Positions 42,749-51,943 of a DNA stretch of 64,000 nucleotides are shown one piece after another. The notes below the pieces were generated by a model. It was not told the origin of the DNA, made no database searches, and saw only the letters and a list, made by a program, of their open reading frames with translations. Within the stretch, counting starts at the first letter, position 1, and each line of letters opens with the position of its first letter. This stretch comes from Marisediminicola senii (GTDB lineage Bacteria; Actinomycetota; Actinomycetes; Actinomycetales; Microbacteriaceae), in assembly GCF_011057645.1 (NCBI RefSeq), contig NZ_JAALGE010000005.1:1-64000 (forward strand). The letters are read 5' to 3'. Made by a program: the position numbers and the translations under genes.

Positions 42749-43966
42749 GTGTCTCTTCGCACCATCGAATCGCTCGGATCGCTGGCGGGGAAGACCGTCA
42801 TCCTCCGCTGCGACCTGAACGTCCCGTTGAAGGACGGCGAGATCACCGACGACGGGCGCATCCGCGCGTCGCTGCCCACCCTCGGCGCCCTCACCGGCGC
42901 CGGGGCTCGCGTCGTCGTGATCTCGCACCTCGGACGCCCGGACGGCGAGGTCGTCGAGAAGTACAGCCTCGCCCCGGTCGCGGCGCGGCTCTCCGAGCTA
43001 CTGGGTGTCGACGTGCCGTTCGCCGCAGACACCTGTGGACCGTCGGCGAAGGCCGTGGTCGCAAGCCTCGGCGACGGAGACGTCGCCGTGATGGAGAACC
43101 TGCGGTTCACCCCGGGGGAGACCTCGAAATCGGCAGACGAGCGCCGCGCGTTCGCCGGGCAGCTCGCAGAGCTCGGCGACGTGCTCGTCTCCGACGGGTT
43201 CGGCGTGGTGCACCGCAAGCAGGCCAGCGTCTACGAGCTCGCAGAAATCCTTCCGAGCTCGGCCGGACTGCTGATCGCCTCCGAACTCGACGTGCTCGAC
43301 CGCCTCACGGCGTCGCCGCAGAAGCCGTACGCGGTGGTACTCGGCGGGTCCAAGGTGTCGGACAAGCTCGGCGTCATCGAGCACCTGCTGCCCAGGGTGG
43401 ATTCCATCCTGATCGGCGGGGGAATGCTGTTCACCTTCCTCGCGGCCCAGGGCCACGCGGTCGGAGCCAGCCTGCTGGAGAACGACCAGCTCGACACCGT
43501 GCGCGGTTACCTCGATGAGGCGACGAAGCGCGGTGTCGACATCGTGCTTCCCACCGACGTCGTCGTGGCGTCGACCTTCGCCGCCGACGCCGAGCACGTG
43601 GTTCGCCCGGCCGACTCGATCGAGAATACCGAGTTCGGCGATGCCGGAATCGGACTGGACATCGGACCAGACACGGCCGCGGCGTTCGCCGGCGTCATCC
43701 GTTCTTCGAAAACCGTCTTCTGGAACGGCCCGATGGGCGTGTTCGAGTTCGACGCGTTCTCGGGCGGAACCAAGACGGTGGCCCAGGCCCTGACCGAGGT
43801 CGACGGCCTCTCCGTGGTCGGCGGGGGTGACTCGGCGGCAGCAGTTCGTGCGCTGGGGTTCTCCGACGATCAGTTCGGACATATTTCAACGGGTGGCGGC
43901 GCCAGTCTCGAGTTCCTCGAGGGCAAGCACCTCCCAGGACTGGAGGTACTCGGATGGCAAGCATGA
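42749..43966 (+). CDS. pgk: Phosphoglycerate kinase
   Basis: The 405-aa two-domain kinase makes ATP from 1,3-bisphosphoglycerate. It has [19 protein letters not shown], the [13 protein letters not shown] variant usual in Actinobacteria, [18 protein letters not shown] and the [12 protein letters not shown] loop. The GTG start has only a weak GGGG site and probably uses coupling from gap. Its last codons overlap tpiA by 13 nt. Confidence 0.96.
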   Translation: MSLRTIESLGSLAGKTVILRCDLNVPLKDGEITDDGRIRASLPTLGALTGAGARVVVISHLGRPDGEVVEKYSLAPVAARLSELLGVDVPFAADTCGPSAKAVVASLGDGDVAVMENLRFTPGETSKSADERRAFAGQLAELGDVLVSDGFGVVHRKQASVYELAEILPSSAGLLIASELDVLDRLTASPQKPYAVVLGGSKVSDKLGVIEHLLPRVDSILIGGGMLFTFLAAQGHAVGASLLENDQLDTVRGYLDEATKRGVDIVLPTDVVVASTFAADAEHVVRPADSIENTEFGDAGIGLDIGPDTAAAFAGVIRSSKTVFWNGPMGVFEFDAFSGGTKTVAQALTEVDGLSVVGGGDSAAAVRALGFSDDQFGHISTGGGASLEFLEGKHLPGLEVLGWQA

Positions 43967-44757
43967 CGACGACAGGTACGAGGCTGCCCCTCATCGCGGG
44001 CAACTGGAAGCTCAACCTCGACCACCTGCAGGCGATCGCATTCGTGCAGAAGCTCGCGTGGAGCCTCAAGGACGCCGCGGTCGACTTCGACGCCGTCGAG
44101 GTCGCGGTGTTCCCGCCGTTCACCGACATCCGTTCGGTCCAGACCCTGGTGTCGGCAGACAAGCTGCCCATCGCCTACGGCGCGCAGGATGTCTCGCAGC
44201 ATGACACTGGCGCCTACACCGGCGAGATCTCCGGGGCATTCCTCAAGGCCCTCGAGTGCCGGTACGTGATCATCGGCCACTCTGAGCGACGCACCCTTCA
44301 CGCCGAGGGTGACGACGTGGTCGCTGCCAAGACCGCGGCGGCGCTGAAGCACGGGCTCGTTCCCGTCATCTGCGTCGGCGAGACGGCAGACGACCTCGAG
44401 ACCCACGGGCCGAGTGCCGTTCCCGTTGCGCAGCTGACGGCGGCACTCGCCGACGTCGCGGCCGACGCTGACATCGTCGTGGCCTACGAACCCGTCTGGG
44501 CCATCGGTTCGGGCAAGGCAGCCACCCCGGAGCAGGCGGAGCAGGTCGCCGCTCGCCTCCGCGAGGTGGTCGCTGAAGCCCTCGGTGCAGACGCCGCCGC
44601 AGCGACCCGCATCCTCTACGGCGGTTCCGTCAAGGCGAACAACATCGCCGGGTTCATGCGACAGCCCAACGTGGACGGCGCCCTCGTTGGTGGCGCGAGC
44701 CTCGACATCCAGGAGTTCTCGGCCATCTCGAGGTTCCACCAGCACGTCGGGGTCTGA
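43954..44757 (+). CDS. tpiA: Triosephosphate isomerase
   Basis: The 267-aa TIM barrel interconverts DHAP and G3P. The catalytic Lys is in GNWKLN, His in IIGHSERR and Glu in [10 protein letters not shown], with the ILYGGSVK phosphate loop. ATG 43954 has GGAGG 7 nt upstream inside pgk. An ATG at 43963 overlaps the pgk stop as ATGA and would shorten the protein by 3 residues. A long hairpin follows. Confidence 0.96.
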   Translation: MASMTTTGTRLPLIAGNWKLNLDHLQAIAFVQKLAWSLKDAAVDFDAVEVAVFPPFTDIRSVQTLVSADKLPIAYGAQDVSQHDTGAYTGEISGAFLKALECRYVIIGHSERRTLHAEGDDVVAAKTAAALKHGLVPVICVGETADDLETHGPSAVPVAQLTAALADVAADADIVVAYEPVWAIGSGKAATPEQAEQVAARLREVVAEALGADAAAATRILYGGSVKANNIAGFMRQPNVDGALVGGASLDIQEFSAISRFHQHVGV

Positions 44758-44811
44758 GCACGCGTCACCAGGCGGCCGACCGGTCGTCGGTTCACCGAGT
44801 GGCGAGCACTC

Positions 44812-44852
44812 CAGGAATGCGCCCCGGGCTTCGCGCCCGGGGCGCATTCCTG
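44812..44852 (+). terminator. tpiA terminator, 18-bp perfect stem
   Basis: Arms CAGGAATGCGCCCCGGGC (44812-44829) and its exact complement (44835-44852) close a 5-nt TTCGC loop, 54 nt after the tpiA stop. It is followed by TGTGTT rather than a T-run. Confidence 0.85.
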
Positions 44853-44866
44853 TGTTCGGACGCCAT

Positions 44867-44938
44867 CGACTGGCGCAGGCGTGCACTCGGCCGACACCGA
44901 TTGGCGCAGGCGTGCACTCGGCCGACACCGATTGGCGC
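44867..44938 (+). repeat. 31-bp tandem repeat, 2.3 copies
   Basis: Units lie at 44867-44897 and 44898-44928, with one base difference (GACTGG versus GATTGG), plus the first 10 bases of a third at 44929-44938. Each contains the palindromes GTGCAC and TCGGCCGA. The array sits between the tpiA hairpin and the secG promoter. No open frame is kept because 31 is not a multiple of 3. Confidence 0.92.
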
Positions 44939-44977
44939 GTCCCCTGAGCGGCATCGTCCGGTATGGCACGCCCCGGA

Positions 44978-44983
44978 TATACT
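44978..44983 (+). promoter_or_regulatory. -10 element of secG
   Basis: TATACT followed by TG lies 34 nt before the secG start and directly after the 31-bp repeat region. No -35 consensus is seen. Confidence 0.45.
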
Positions 44984-45017
44984 TGTCACCGTTCGTCAAG
45001 GTTCCGAAAGGCTTTTT

Positions 45018-45269
45018 GTGGAAATTCTTCAGGTTGTATTGCAGGTTCTGCTCGGTATCACGAGCCTGCTGCTCACCCTCCTCATCCTCCTGCACCGCGG
45101 TCGCGGCGGGGGACTCTCCGACATGTTCGGCGGTGGGGTGACCTCGAACCTCGGGGCGTCGGGAGTCGCCGAACGTAACCTCAATCGCATCACGGTGTTC
45201 CTCGGTCTGTTCTGGATCACCTGCATCATCGTTCTCGGGCTCATCACTAAATTCGACGCGGCAGGGTAG
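45018..45269 (+). CDS. secG: Preprotein translocase subunit SecG
   Basis: The 83-aa protein has two transmembrane helices (about 1-20 and 55-76) joined by a Gly-rich loop with GGLSDMFGGG, the SecG hallmark. It assists SecYE in protein export across the membrane. GAAAGG lies before GTG 45018. The open frame upstream of this codon only covers the repeat region and was discarded. rbpA follows 8 nt downstream, so the two are likely co-transcribed. Confidence 0.93.
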   Translation: MEILQVVLQVLLGITSLLLTLLILLHRGRGGGLSDMFGGGVTSNLGASGVAERNLNRITVFLGLFWITCIIVLGLITKFDAAG

Positions 45270-45277
45270 GTCTCGAC

Positions 45278-45637
45278 ATGGCATCAGGTGGCAGCGCTAT
45301 TCGGGGGTCTCGCGTCGGTTCCGGACCGATGGGCGAACAGGACAGGGGATTCCACGCGGAGCGGGTCGCCGTATCGTACTGGGACGAGCTGGGCAACGAG
45401 ACGGTGCGGTATTTCTCCGCCAGCGTGCCCGACGACGAGATCCCGGCCACCATCGATTCCCCGCAGTCCGGGCTCCCCGCCGGTCGTGACAAAGCGAACC
45501 CGCCGAGCCTGTCGAAGATGGAGCCATACAAGACCCATCTCGCGTACGTGAAGGAGCGTCGCACCGAAGAAGAGGCGGCGCAGCTTCTCGACGAGGCCCT
45601 CCGGGCGCTCCGAGCGCGGCGCGGCCTCGCCAACTGA
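45278..45637 (+). CDS. rbpA: RNA polymerase-binding protein RbpA
   Basis: The 119-aa actinobacterial transcription factor binds sigma domain 2 and the beta-prime subunit and stabilises open complexes. It has the N-terminal AIRGSRVGSGPMGE basic tail, a small beta-barrel core, the basic linker and the sigma-interacting C-terminal helix region (PYKTHLAYVKERRTEEEAAQLLDEAL). There are no Cys residues, so the core does not bind zinc as in the Streptomyces protein. A strong terminator follows. Confidence 0.92.
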   Translation: MASGGSAIRGSRVGSGPMGEQDRGFHAERVAVSYWDELGNETVRYFSASVPDDEIPATIDSPQSGLPAGRDKANPPSLSKMEPYKTHLAYVKERRTEEEAAQLLDEALRALRARRGLAN

Positions 45638-45669
45638 GGCGGCAGGGACAAACCCACCCACACGACAGA

Positions 45670-45703
45670 AAAGCACCCGCGCAGATCGCTGCGCGGGTGC
45701 TTT
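45670..45703. terminator. Bidirectional terminator between rbpA and pgl
   Basis: A 14-bp perfect stem (AAAGCACCCGCGCA and its complement) closes a 6-nt loop. It ends in TTT on the plus strand and, read from the minus strand, also in TTT. It separates convergent operons. Confidence 0.9.
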
Positions 45704-45741
45704 GTCGTCGGGTCGGAATGAGCCGGGCGACGGCGACGCCG

Positions 45742-46527
45742 TCAGTACTCCTGGCTGATGAGGTTGTCCGGCACTTCCTGCGCCGCTTCTTCATCGACGA
45801 AGAACACCGTGCGCCTCACGCCCTTGGCGCCCGCCGCCGGTACCTCGATGATGCTCGCCCCCGCGAGGGCGAGGCCGAGGGCCGACGCCTTATCGGGGCC
45901 CGCCATGGCCAGCCAGATGCGCTCCGACGAATTGATCGCCGGCAGGGTCAGGCTGAGCCGCTCCGGTGGCGGCTTGGGGGAGTTGCGCACCGCAATCGCC
46001 GTGGCAGCCTGCTCCCGCACCCCTGGGGCGTCGGGGAACAGCGAGGCGATGTGCCCGTCCGGTCCGACGCCGAGGAACGTGATCTCGAAGGTGGGGAGGG
46101 TGGAGCCATCGGCGGCATGCGCGGCGAGCTCGTCGGAGTACCGCGCCGCCGCAGCATCCAATGCCCCATCGTCCGACTCGGTGGCATCGTCGGGTGCCCC
46201 ATACCGGTGCACGTTCGCCGCGGGGATGCCGACGTGGTCGAGCAGGGCGAGGTCGGCCTGCGTGTCGTTGCGTTCCTCGTGGCCGACGGGCAGCCACCGC
46301 TCGTCGCCCCACCAGACGTGAACCCTGGCCCAGTCGATGGAGTCGCGGGCGTGGGACTCGTTGATCGCCCCGAGGATACCGACGCCGACCCGGCCGCCGG
46401 TGAGCACGACATGCGCCTCCGGCTTCTCGTCGAGGATGTCGATCATCTTGGTGATGAAGCGCGCGGCGACCGATCCGGTCAGTTCCTGGGCGTCCCTGTG
46501 TACGAGAACGCGGCGTTCGTTGGTCAT
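45742..46527 (-). CDS. pgl: 6-phosphogluconolactonase
   Basis: The 261-aa protein hydrolyses 6-phosphogluconolactone, step 2 of the oxidative pentose phosphate pathway. LTGGRVGVGIL and the VWWGDERWLPVGHEERND and FLGVGPDGHIASLFP motifs mark the NagB-like Pgl family (DevB). It is the last gene of the minus-strand tkt-tal-pgi-zwf-opcA-pgl run and overlaps opcA by 4 nt. Confidence 0.93.
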   Translation of the reverse strand: MTNERRVLVHRDAQELTGSVAARFITKMIDILDEKPEAHVVLTGGRVGVGILGAINESHARDSIDWARVHVWWGDERWLPVGHEERNDTQADLALLDHVGIPAANVHRYGAPDDATESDDGALDAAAARYSDELAAHAADGSTLPTFEITFLGVGPDGHIASLFPDAPGVREQAATAIAVRNSPKPPPERLSLTLPAINSSERIWLAMAGPDKASALGLALAGASIIEVPAAGAKGVRRTVFFVDEEAAQEVPDNLISQEY

Positions 46528-47489
46528 GCTGCCGCCTCGTCCGAGACGGTGACGACCGGGTTGAACCCGTCGAGGCCCTGCGTGATGACCTCGCCGAACA
46601 GGTCGTCGGGGTCGAGTCTGCGCAGTTCTTCGGCCAGGCAGTCGCGCATGCTGCGGCGCGGCAGCGAGATGTCGTGCGTCGGCTGGCCGGGCTGCACGAG
46701 GGTCACGATGCTCGCCTGCGTGCGTTCCAGTTCGATGGCACCCGAGGCCCGCTCGAGCTTGACACCGTGGATGCCGCTGGAGCCCGTCACCGGCGGGGTG
46801 ACCTCATGGATTACCGGAAGCTGCAGCTGCAGCTGCAACCACGCGGCCAGCAGAGTCGTCGACGGCGACACCTCGGCGCCGTGCACCTCCGCCGCCGAGA
46901 TGGACTCGAACGGCGGCTGGTCGAGCACCGCGGCGAGCTGGGCGCGCCACAGGGTCAGGCGCGTCCACGAGAAGTCCGTGTCGCCGGGCGCATACGACGA
47001 CGCGAGGCCCCGCAGGTAGGCGTGCGGGTCGGGCTGGGCGGCCGCGTCGGTGATGCGGCGCTGCGCGATCCGGCCGAGCGGCGACTCTGAGACCACCGCG
47101 GGTGCCTCGGCCGGCCACCATGCGACCACGGGGGCGTCGGGGAGCAGCAGCCCCGTGACGAGCCCCTCCTCGTCGTCGGCCATGTCGCCGTAGGCCTTCA
47201 GTACGATGACCTCGCTGGCGCCGGCGTCACCACCGACCCGGATCTGCGCATCGAGGCAGGTGTCTTCGTCGTCGGCGACCGATCCCGCGGTGGAGATCAC
47301 GATCACGCGCATGGGGTGCTCGCGGGAGGCCTCGTTGGCCGCCTCGATCGCATCCTCCTCGTGGTCGATCTTCGTCGAGATGATGAGGGTCAGCACGCGG
47401 CCGAGGGCGACTGCGCCGCCCTCCTCGCGCAGCTGCACGAGCCGCTTCGAGATCTGGCTGGTGGTGGTGTTGGGCAGGTCGACGATCAT
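46524..47489 (-). CDS. opcA: Glucose-6-phosphate dehydrogenase assembly protein OpcA
   Basis: The 321-aa protein is found in cyanobacteria and Actinobacteria next to zwf and is needed for G6PDH activity or redox control. It starts MIVDLPNTTTSQISKRL and contains VVAWWPAEAP and a conserved SWTRLTLWRAQLAA region. It overlaps zwf and pgl by 4 nt on each side (ATGA), so the three are translationally coupled. There is no enzyme motif, in line with a regulatory subunit. Confidence 0.93.
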   Translation of the reverse strand: MIVDLPNTTTSQISKRLVQLREEGGAVALGRVLTLIISTKIDHEEDAIEAANEASREHPMRVIVISTAGSVADDEDTCLDAQIRVGGDAGASEVIVLKAYGDMADDEEGLVTGLLLPDAPVVAWWPAEAPAVVSESPLGRIAQRRITDAAAQPDPHAYLRGLASSYAPGDTDFSWTRLTLWRAQLAAVLDQPPFESISAAEVHGAEVSPSTTLLAAWLQLQLQLPVIHEVTPPVTGSSGIHGVKLERASGAIELERTQASIVTLVQPGQPTHDISLPRRSMRDCLAEELRRLDPDDLFGEVITQGLDGFNPVVTVSDEAAA

Positions 47490-49027
47490 GGGCGCCTCCA
47501 GGTTCGGCCGTCGCGGGCAAGGAGTTCGTCGGCGGATGCCGGGCCCCAGGTTCCTGGCCGGTATTGCTCCGGCTGCCCCTGGGTGGCCCAGAATTCCTCG
47601 ATCGGGTCGAGGATCTTCCAGCTGAGTTCCACTTCGCGATGGCGGGGGAACAGGGGAGGGTCGCCGAGCAGCACGTCGAGGATCAGCCGCTCGTACGCCT
47701 CGGGGCTCGCCTCGGTGAAGGCGTGGCCGTATCCGAAGTCCATGGTCACGTCGCGTACCTGCACGCCGGCGCCGGGTACCTTCGAGCCGAACCGGATGGT
47801 GACGCCCTCGTCAGGCTGTACCCGGATCACGAGGGCGTTCTGGCCGAGTGCGGAGGTCTGGCTGGCGGCGAACAGGTGCTGGGGTGCGCGCTTGAAGACC
47901 ACGGCGATCTCGGTCACGCGTCGGCCGAGCCGCTTTCCGGCACGTAGGTAGAACGGCACGCCAGCCCAGCGGCGGGTGCCGATGTCGAGTCGCATGGCAG
48001 CGAACGTCTCGGTAGTGGAGTCCGGGTTCATCCCGTCTTCCTCCAGGAAGCCGAGCACCTTCTCGCCACCCTGCCAGCCTCCGGAATACTGCCCGCGGGC
48101 GGTCGCGGTCGAAAGGTCCTCTGGCAGGCGCACCGCCGACAGCACCTTCTCCTTCTCGGCACGGAGGTCGCCGGCGTCGAACGACACGGGCTCTTCCATC
48201 GCGGTGAGGGCGAGAAGCTGCAGCAGGTGGTTCTGGATCACGTCACGGGCAGCACCGATGCCGTCGTAGTATCCGGCGCGACCGCCGACGCCGATGTCCT
48301 CGGCCATGGTGATCTGCACGTGGTCGACGTAGTTGGCGTTCCACAGGGGCTCGTACAACTGGTTGGCGAAGCGCAGCGCGAGGATGTTCTGCACCGTCTC
48401 CTTGCCCAGGTAGTGGTCGATGCGGAACACCGAGTCGGGCGGGAACACCGACTCGACGACGTCGTTCAGTTCGATCGCGGTCTTCAGGTCGCTGCCGAAC
48501 GGCTTCTCGATCACAACGCGGCGCCACTGGCCGTCCTTCTGCTCGGCGAGGCCGGAGCGGCGCAGCTGCTCGGTGACCTGCGGGAACGACTTCGGCGGGA
48601 TCGACAGGTAGAACGCGTGGTTGCCCATTGTTCCCCGGTTCTCGTCGAGCTCCTCGACCGTGGCCTTGAGGTTGGCGAAGGCCTCGTCATCGTCGAACTC
48701 TCCCTGTACGAAGCGGATGCCCTGGGCGAGCTGCGTCCAGACGTCTTCGTCGTACGGGGTCCTGGCGTACTTCTTGACGGCCTCGTGCACGACCTCCTCG
48801 AAGTCCTGGGTCTCCCAGTCGCGACGGGCGAACCCGACGAGGGCGAACCCCGGCGGCAGCAGTCCGCGGTTGGCGAGGTCGTAGACCGCCGGCATCAGCT
48901 TCTTGCGCGACAGGTCACCCGTCACGCCGAAGATGATCAGGCCGCTCGGCCCCGCGATGCGGTTGAGCCGCCGGTCGGTCGCTAGTCTCAGCGGGTTGAA
49001 TTCTGGGGTGATCTCCACCGGAGACAT
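47486..49027 (-). CDS. zwf: Glucose-6-phosphate 1-dehydrogenase
   Basis: The 513-aa NADP-dependent enzyme opens the oxidative pentose phosphate pathway. The nucleotide motif IIFGVTGDLSRKKLMPA, the active-site RIDHYLGKETVQN (with catalytic His in the family) and YLRAGKRLGRR are present. ATG 49027 has AAGGAG 4 nt upstream; the longer open frame was rejected. A 70-nt gap separates it from pgi. Confidence 0.96.
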   Translation of the reverse strand: MSPVEITPEFNPLRLATDRRLNRIAGPSGLIIFGVTGDLSRKKLMPAVYDLANRGLLPPGFALVGFARRDWETQDFEEVVHEAVKKYARTPYDEDVWTQLAQGIRFVQGEFDDDEAFANLKATVEELDENRGTMGNHAFYLSIPPKSFPQVTEQLRRSGLAEQKDGQWRRVVIEKPFGSDLKTAIELNDVVESVFPPDSVFRIDHYLGKETVQNILALRFANQLYEPLWNANYVDHVQITMAEDIGVGGRAGYYDGIGAARDVIQNHLLQLLALTAMEEPVSFDAGDLRAEKEKVLSAVRLPEDLSTATARGQYSGGWQGGEKVLGFLEEDGMNPDSTTETFAAMRLDIGTRRWAGVPFYLRAGKRLGRRVTEIAVVFKRAPQHLFAASQTSALGQNALVIRVQPDEGVTIRFGSKVPGAGVQVRDVTMDFGYGHAFTEASPEAYERLILDVLLGDPPLFPRHREVELSWKILDPIEEFWATQGQPEQYRPGTWGPASADELLARDGRTWRRP

Positions 49028-49097
49028 TGTTCTCCTTGCGATATTGGCTGGTGCGTGACCGCCCACGGGAGGCGTCACTGGTCACTGCACGGTGTTC

Positions 49098-50693
49098 TCA
49101 CTGCACGGTGTTGAAGATACTGCCTGTCGTCGCCGCGTCGGTGATGGTGAGGGTGAGCACGGGGCGACCATGGTCCGCGAGCACTCCCGCGTCACCGGCC
49201 GCCTGCGCCTGGATGAGTTGCCCGAAGGTGAACGGGCGACCGGGGATCTCGAGGTCCCTGGGGGCGTCTGCGGTGATCTGCAGGAACGCTCCGGTCGCGG
49301 GCCCGCCCTTGTGGAACTGGCCGGTGGAGTGCAGGAACCGTGGCCCCCACCCGAAGGTGACGGGTCGGCCGAGGCGCGCGGCGAGCAGGGAGCGCAGCTC
49401 GGCGAGTTCGGTCATCGCGTCGCGATCGACGTATGCCTGCACCGCGAGGTACCCGTCGGGGCCGACGGCGGCGAGCAGGCGGTCGACCGCGGCTTTTGCC
49501 GAGTCCGTACCGTCGACGACCGATGGGGTGCCGCGCACGGCGAGGCCGGCATCGACGAAGGCGGGAGCCGACTGTTCGGGGCGTTCGTCGAGCAGTGCCC
49601 GAGCCCTGAGCTTGGCCGACTCGACGTCGGGTTGGTCGAACGGGTTGATGCCGAGCAGTCGCCCGGCCACCGCGGTCGCGAACTCCCAGACCAGAATCTG
49701 GGCGCCGATGGTGCCGCTGATCTCGATCTCGCCGTCGATAAGGCTCTCGGTCGCGCGCTTGTCGTGCACGAGGCGCACGACCTGGAGGTCATCGACCCTC
49801 GCCGAGAGCTCCGGGGCATCCAGTTCGAGAACGACGGGGAGGATGCCGCGGCCGTCCTTGCCGGTGGACTCTGCGAGCAGCTGCTCCACCCATTCCCCGA
49901 ACCCGATCAGGTAGGTACCGTCGGAGACGATCCCCAGTGCCGACGGCTGGGGACGCTGGCCAGCGATGGCCGCACCCAGCACGAGGCCGGGGTTGTCCTC
50001 GTGGTCGAGGGCGAGCCGCAGGGCGACCGAGTCCGCGTCGTCGAGGAGGTGCTGGATGTCGACACCGGCGAGCCCAGACGGCACGAGGCCGAAGGCGGTC
50101 AGTGCCGAGTACCTGCCACCGACGTTCGGGTCGGCGTTGAAGACGCGGTACCCGTCGGCGCGCGCGGAGAGGTCGAGCGGCGACCCCGGATCGGTGACGA
50201 CCACGATCCGCTCGATCGGATCGATGCCGGCTTCGCGGAACGCGTGCTCGAATGCGCGCTTCTGGCTGTCGGTCTCGATGGTCGACCCGGACTTCGACGA
50301 CACGACGAGGGCGGTGGTCTCGAGCTGGTGTTCCAGTGCCGACAGCACCTGGCCGGGGTCCGTGGCATCCAATACCGTCAGGGGCACGCCGGCAGTGCGG
50401 GTGATCAGCTCGGGAGCGAGCGACGATCCTCCCATGCCGGCCAGCACGATCCGGCTGACGCCATCCTCGCGCAACCGGTCACGCAGGGCGATGATGTCGG
50501 GAACGAGCCCCGCGGAGACGGACACCGCCTCGATCCAGCCCAGGCGTCCTCCGGCCTCGGCGGCCGCATCGGCACCCCACAGGCTGTCGTCCTGCGTGGT
50601 GATTCCCGATGCGACCATGTCGCTGATCAGCTGGGGCAGAACCCGGTCCACCGCTTCGGCCGCGGCGCCGCTGACAGCGACATCGAATGTCAC
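49098..50693 (-). CDS. pgi: Glucose-6-phosphate isomerase
   Basis: The 531-aa protein interconverts G6P and F6P. SIS-fold motifs are visible: [21 protein letters not shown] (phosphate-binding) and the GDGRGILP-like middle. It is the divergent Pgi type often found fused or linked to tal in Actinobacteria, not the E. coli-like enzyme. GTG 50693 overlaps the tal stop (GTGA); the longer frame is a shadow of tal. The last 15 bases are directly repeated downstream of the stop. Confidence 0.9.
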   Translation of the reverse strand: MTFDVAVSGAAAEAVDRVLPQLISDMVASGITTQDDSLWGADAAAEAGGRLGWIEAVSVSAGLVPDIIALRDRLREDGVSRIVLAGMGGSSLAPELITRTAGVPLTVLDATDPGQVLSALEHQLETTALVVSSKSGSTIETDSQKRAFEHAFREAGIDPIERIVVVTDPGSPLDLSARADGYRVFNADPNVGGRYSALTAFGLVPSGLAGVDIQHLLDDADSVALRLALDHEDNPGLVLGAAIAGQRPQPSALGIVSDGTYLIGFGEWVEQLLAESTGKDGRGILPVVLELDAPELSARVDDLQVVRLVHDKRATESLIDGEIEISGTIGAQILVWEFATAVAGRLLGINPFDQPDVESAKLRARALLDERPEQSAPAFVDAGLAVRGTPSVVDGTDSAKAAVDRLLAAVGPDGYLAVQAYVDRDAMTELAELRSLLAARLGRPVTFGWGPRFLHSTGQFHKGGPATGAFLQITADAPRDLEIPGRPFTFGQLIQAQAAGDAGVLADHGRPVLTLTITDAATTGSIFNTVQ

Positions 50694-51871
50694 TGGGCGG
50701 ACTCCGGGGTGATCGACGCGGGCTCGGAGTTGATGTCCTTCTCGTCGGACTTCGAGGGGGCGGCAGCCTCGAGGGCCGCGGTCACGGTGTCGAGCAGCTC
50801 GTTCCACGAGACGACGAACTTGTCGACTCCTTCGCGTTCGAGCAGCTCGGTGACCTCGTCGTACGAGATGCCGAGTGCGTCGATCGCGTCGAGTACGCCG
50901 TTCGCCTCGTCGTACGAGCCGGTGACGCGGTCGCCGGTGATGACGGCGTGGTCGAACGTCGCGTCGAGGGTCTTCTCCGGCATCGTGTTCACGACGTCGG
51001 CGACGGCCAGCTCGGTCACGTAGAGCGTGTCGGGCAACGACGGGTCCTTGACACCGGTGGATGCCCACAGCGGGCGCTGCTTGTTGGCGCCCGCGGCAAG
51101 GAGGCCGGCTGCACGCTCGGTGGCGAACGACTGCTCGAAGGCCTGGTAGGCGAGCTGGGCGTTGGCGACGCCCGCCTTGCTCTTCAGTGCGGTGGCCTCG
51201 TCGGTGCCGATGGCGATCAGGCGCTTGTCGATTTCGCTGTCGACGCGAGAGACGAAGAACGAGGCGACGGAGTGGATGGTCGACAGGTCGTGGCCGGCAG
51301 CCTTCGCGCGCTCGAGGCCGGTCAGGTAGGCGTTGATGACCTCGCGGTAGCGCTCGAGGCTGAAGATCAGGGTCACGTTGACGCTGATGCCCTCGGCGAT
51401 GGTGTCGGCGATCGCTTCGAGGCCCTCGACGGTGGCGGGGATCTTGATCATCGCGTTGGGGCGGTTGACCTTGGCCCACAGGCGCTTGGCCTCTTCGAAC
51501 GTTCCATTGGCGTCGTGTGCCAGGCCGGGTTCGACCTCGATCGACACGCGACCGTCGAATCCGTTCGTGGTGTCGTAGACCTCACGGAAGATGTCGCTCG
51601 CGCTGGCGACGTCGTCGGTGGTGATCTCGAAGACCGCGTCGATGACGTTCGTGCCGTTCGCGGCGAGGTCGGCGACTTGCGCGTCGTATGCCTCGCCCTT
51701 GGCGAGGGCGCTGGCGAAGATGGTCGGGTTGGTGGTGATGCCGACGACGTTCTTCTCGGCGATCAGCTTCTGCAGCCCGCCCGAGTTGATGCGCTCGCGC
51801 GACAGGTCATCGAGCCAGATGCTGACGCCGACGGCGGAGAGTTCTGCGGTGGGGGTGATGTTCTCACTCAT
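50690..51871 (-). CDS. tal: Transaldolase
   Basis: The 393-aa protein transfers dihydroxyacetone units in the non-oxidative pentose phosphate pathway. It has [43 protein letters not shown] and ASTGVK, with the Schiff-base Lys. The C-terminus has a polar tail of about 25 residues. AAAGAAG lies before the ATG. It overlaps pgi at its 3' end. Confidence 0.95.
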   Translation of the reverse strand: MSENITPTAELSAVGVSIWLDDLSRERINSGGLQKLIAEKNVVGITTNPTIFASALAKGEAYDAQVADLAANGTNVIDAVFEITTDDVASASDIFREVYDTTNGFDGRVSIEVEPGLAHDANGTFEEAKRLWAKVNRPNAMIKIPATVEGLEAIADTIAEGISVNVTLIFSLERYREVINAYLTGLERAKAAGHDLSTIHSVASFFVSRVDSEIDKRLIAIGTDEATALKSKAGVANAQLAYQAFEQSFATERAAGLLAAGANKQRPLWASTGVKDPSLPDTLYVTELAVADVVNTMPEKTLDATFDHAVITGDRVTGSYDEANGVLDAIDALGISYDEVTELLEREGVDKFVVSWNELLDTVTAALEAAAPSKSDEKDINSEPASITPESAQ

Positions 51872-51917
51872 GGAATCTTCTTTCCCGTAAATCTTGTGGT
51901 GCTGGAGGGTGCGTGGA

Positions 51918-51942
51918 GGGGCCCGCCTGTTCGGCGGACCCC
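51918..51942 (-). terminator. Hairpin between tkt and tal
   Basis: A 10-bp stem (minus strand GGGGTCCGCC with GGCGGGCCCC, one U-G pair, 5-nt loop) lies 1 nt after the tkt stop and 46 nt before tal. It has no T-run. It may partly end transcription or protect the 3' end of the tkt message rather than split the operon. Confidence 0.5.
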
Positions 51943-51943
51943 G

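Noticed and set aside
44799-45017. N-terminal extension of SecG covering the 31-bp repeats.
   Set aside because: The extra residues are repeat-encoded and unlike SecG; a ribosome-binding site precedes GTG 45018.
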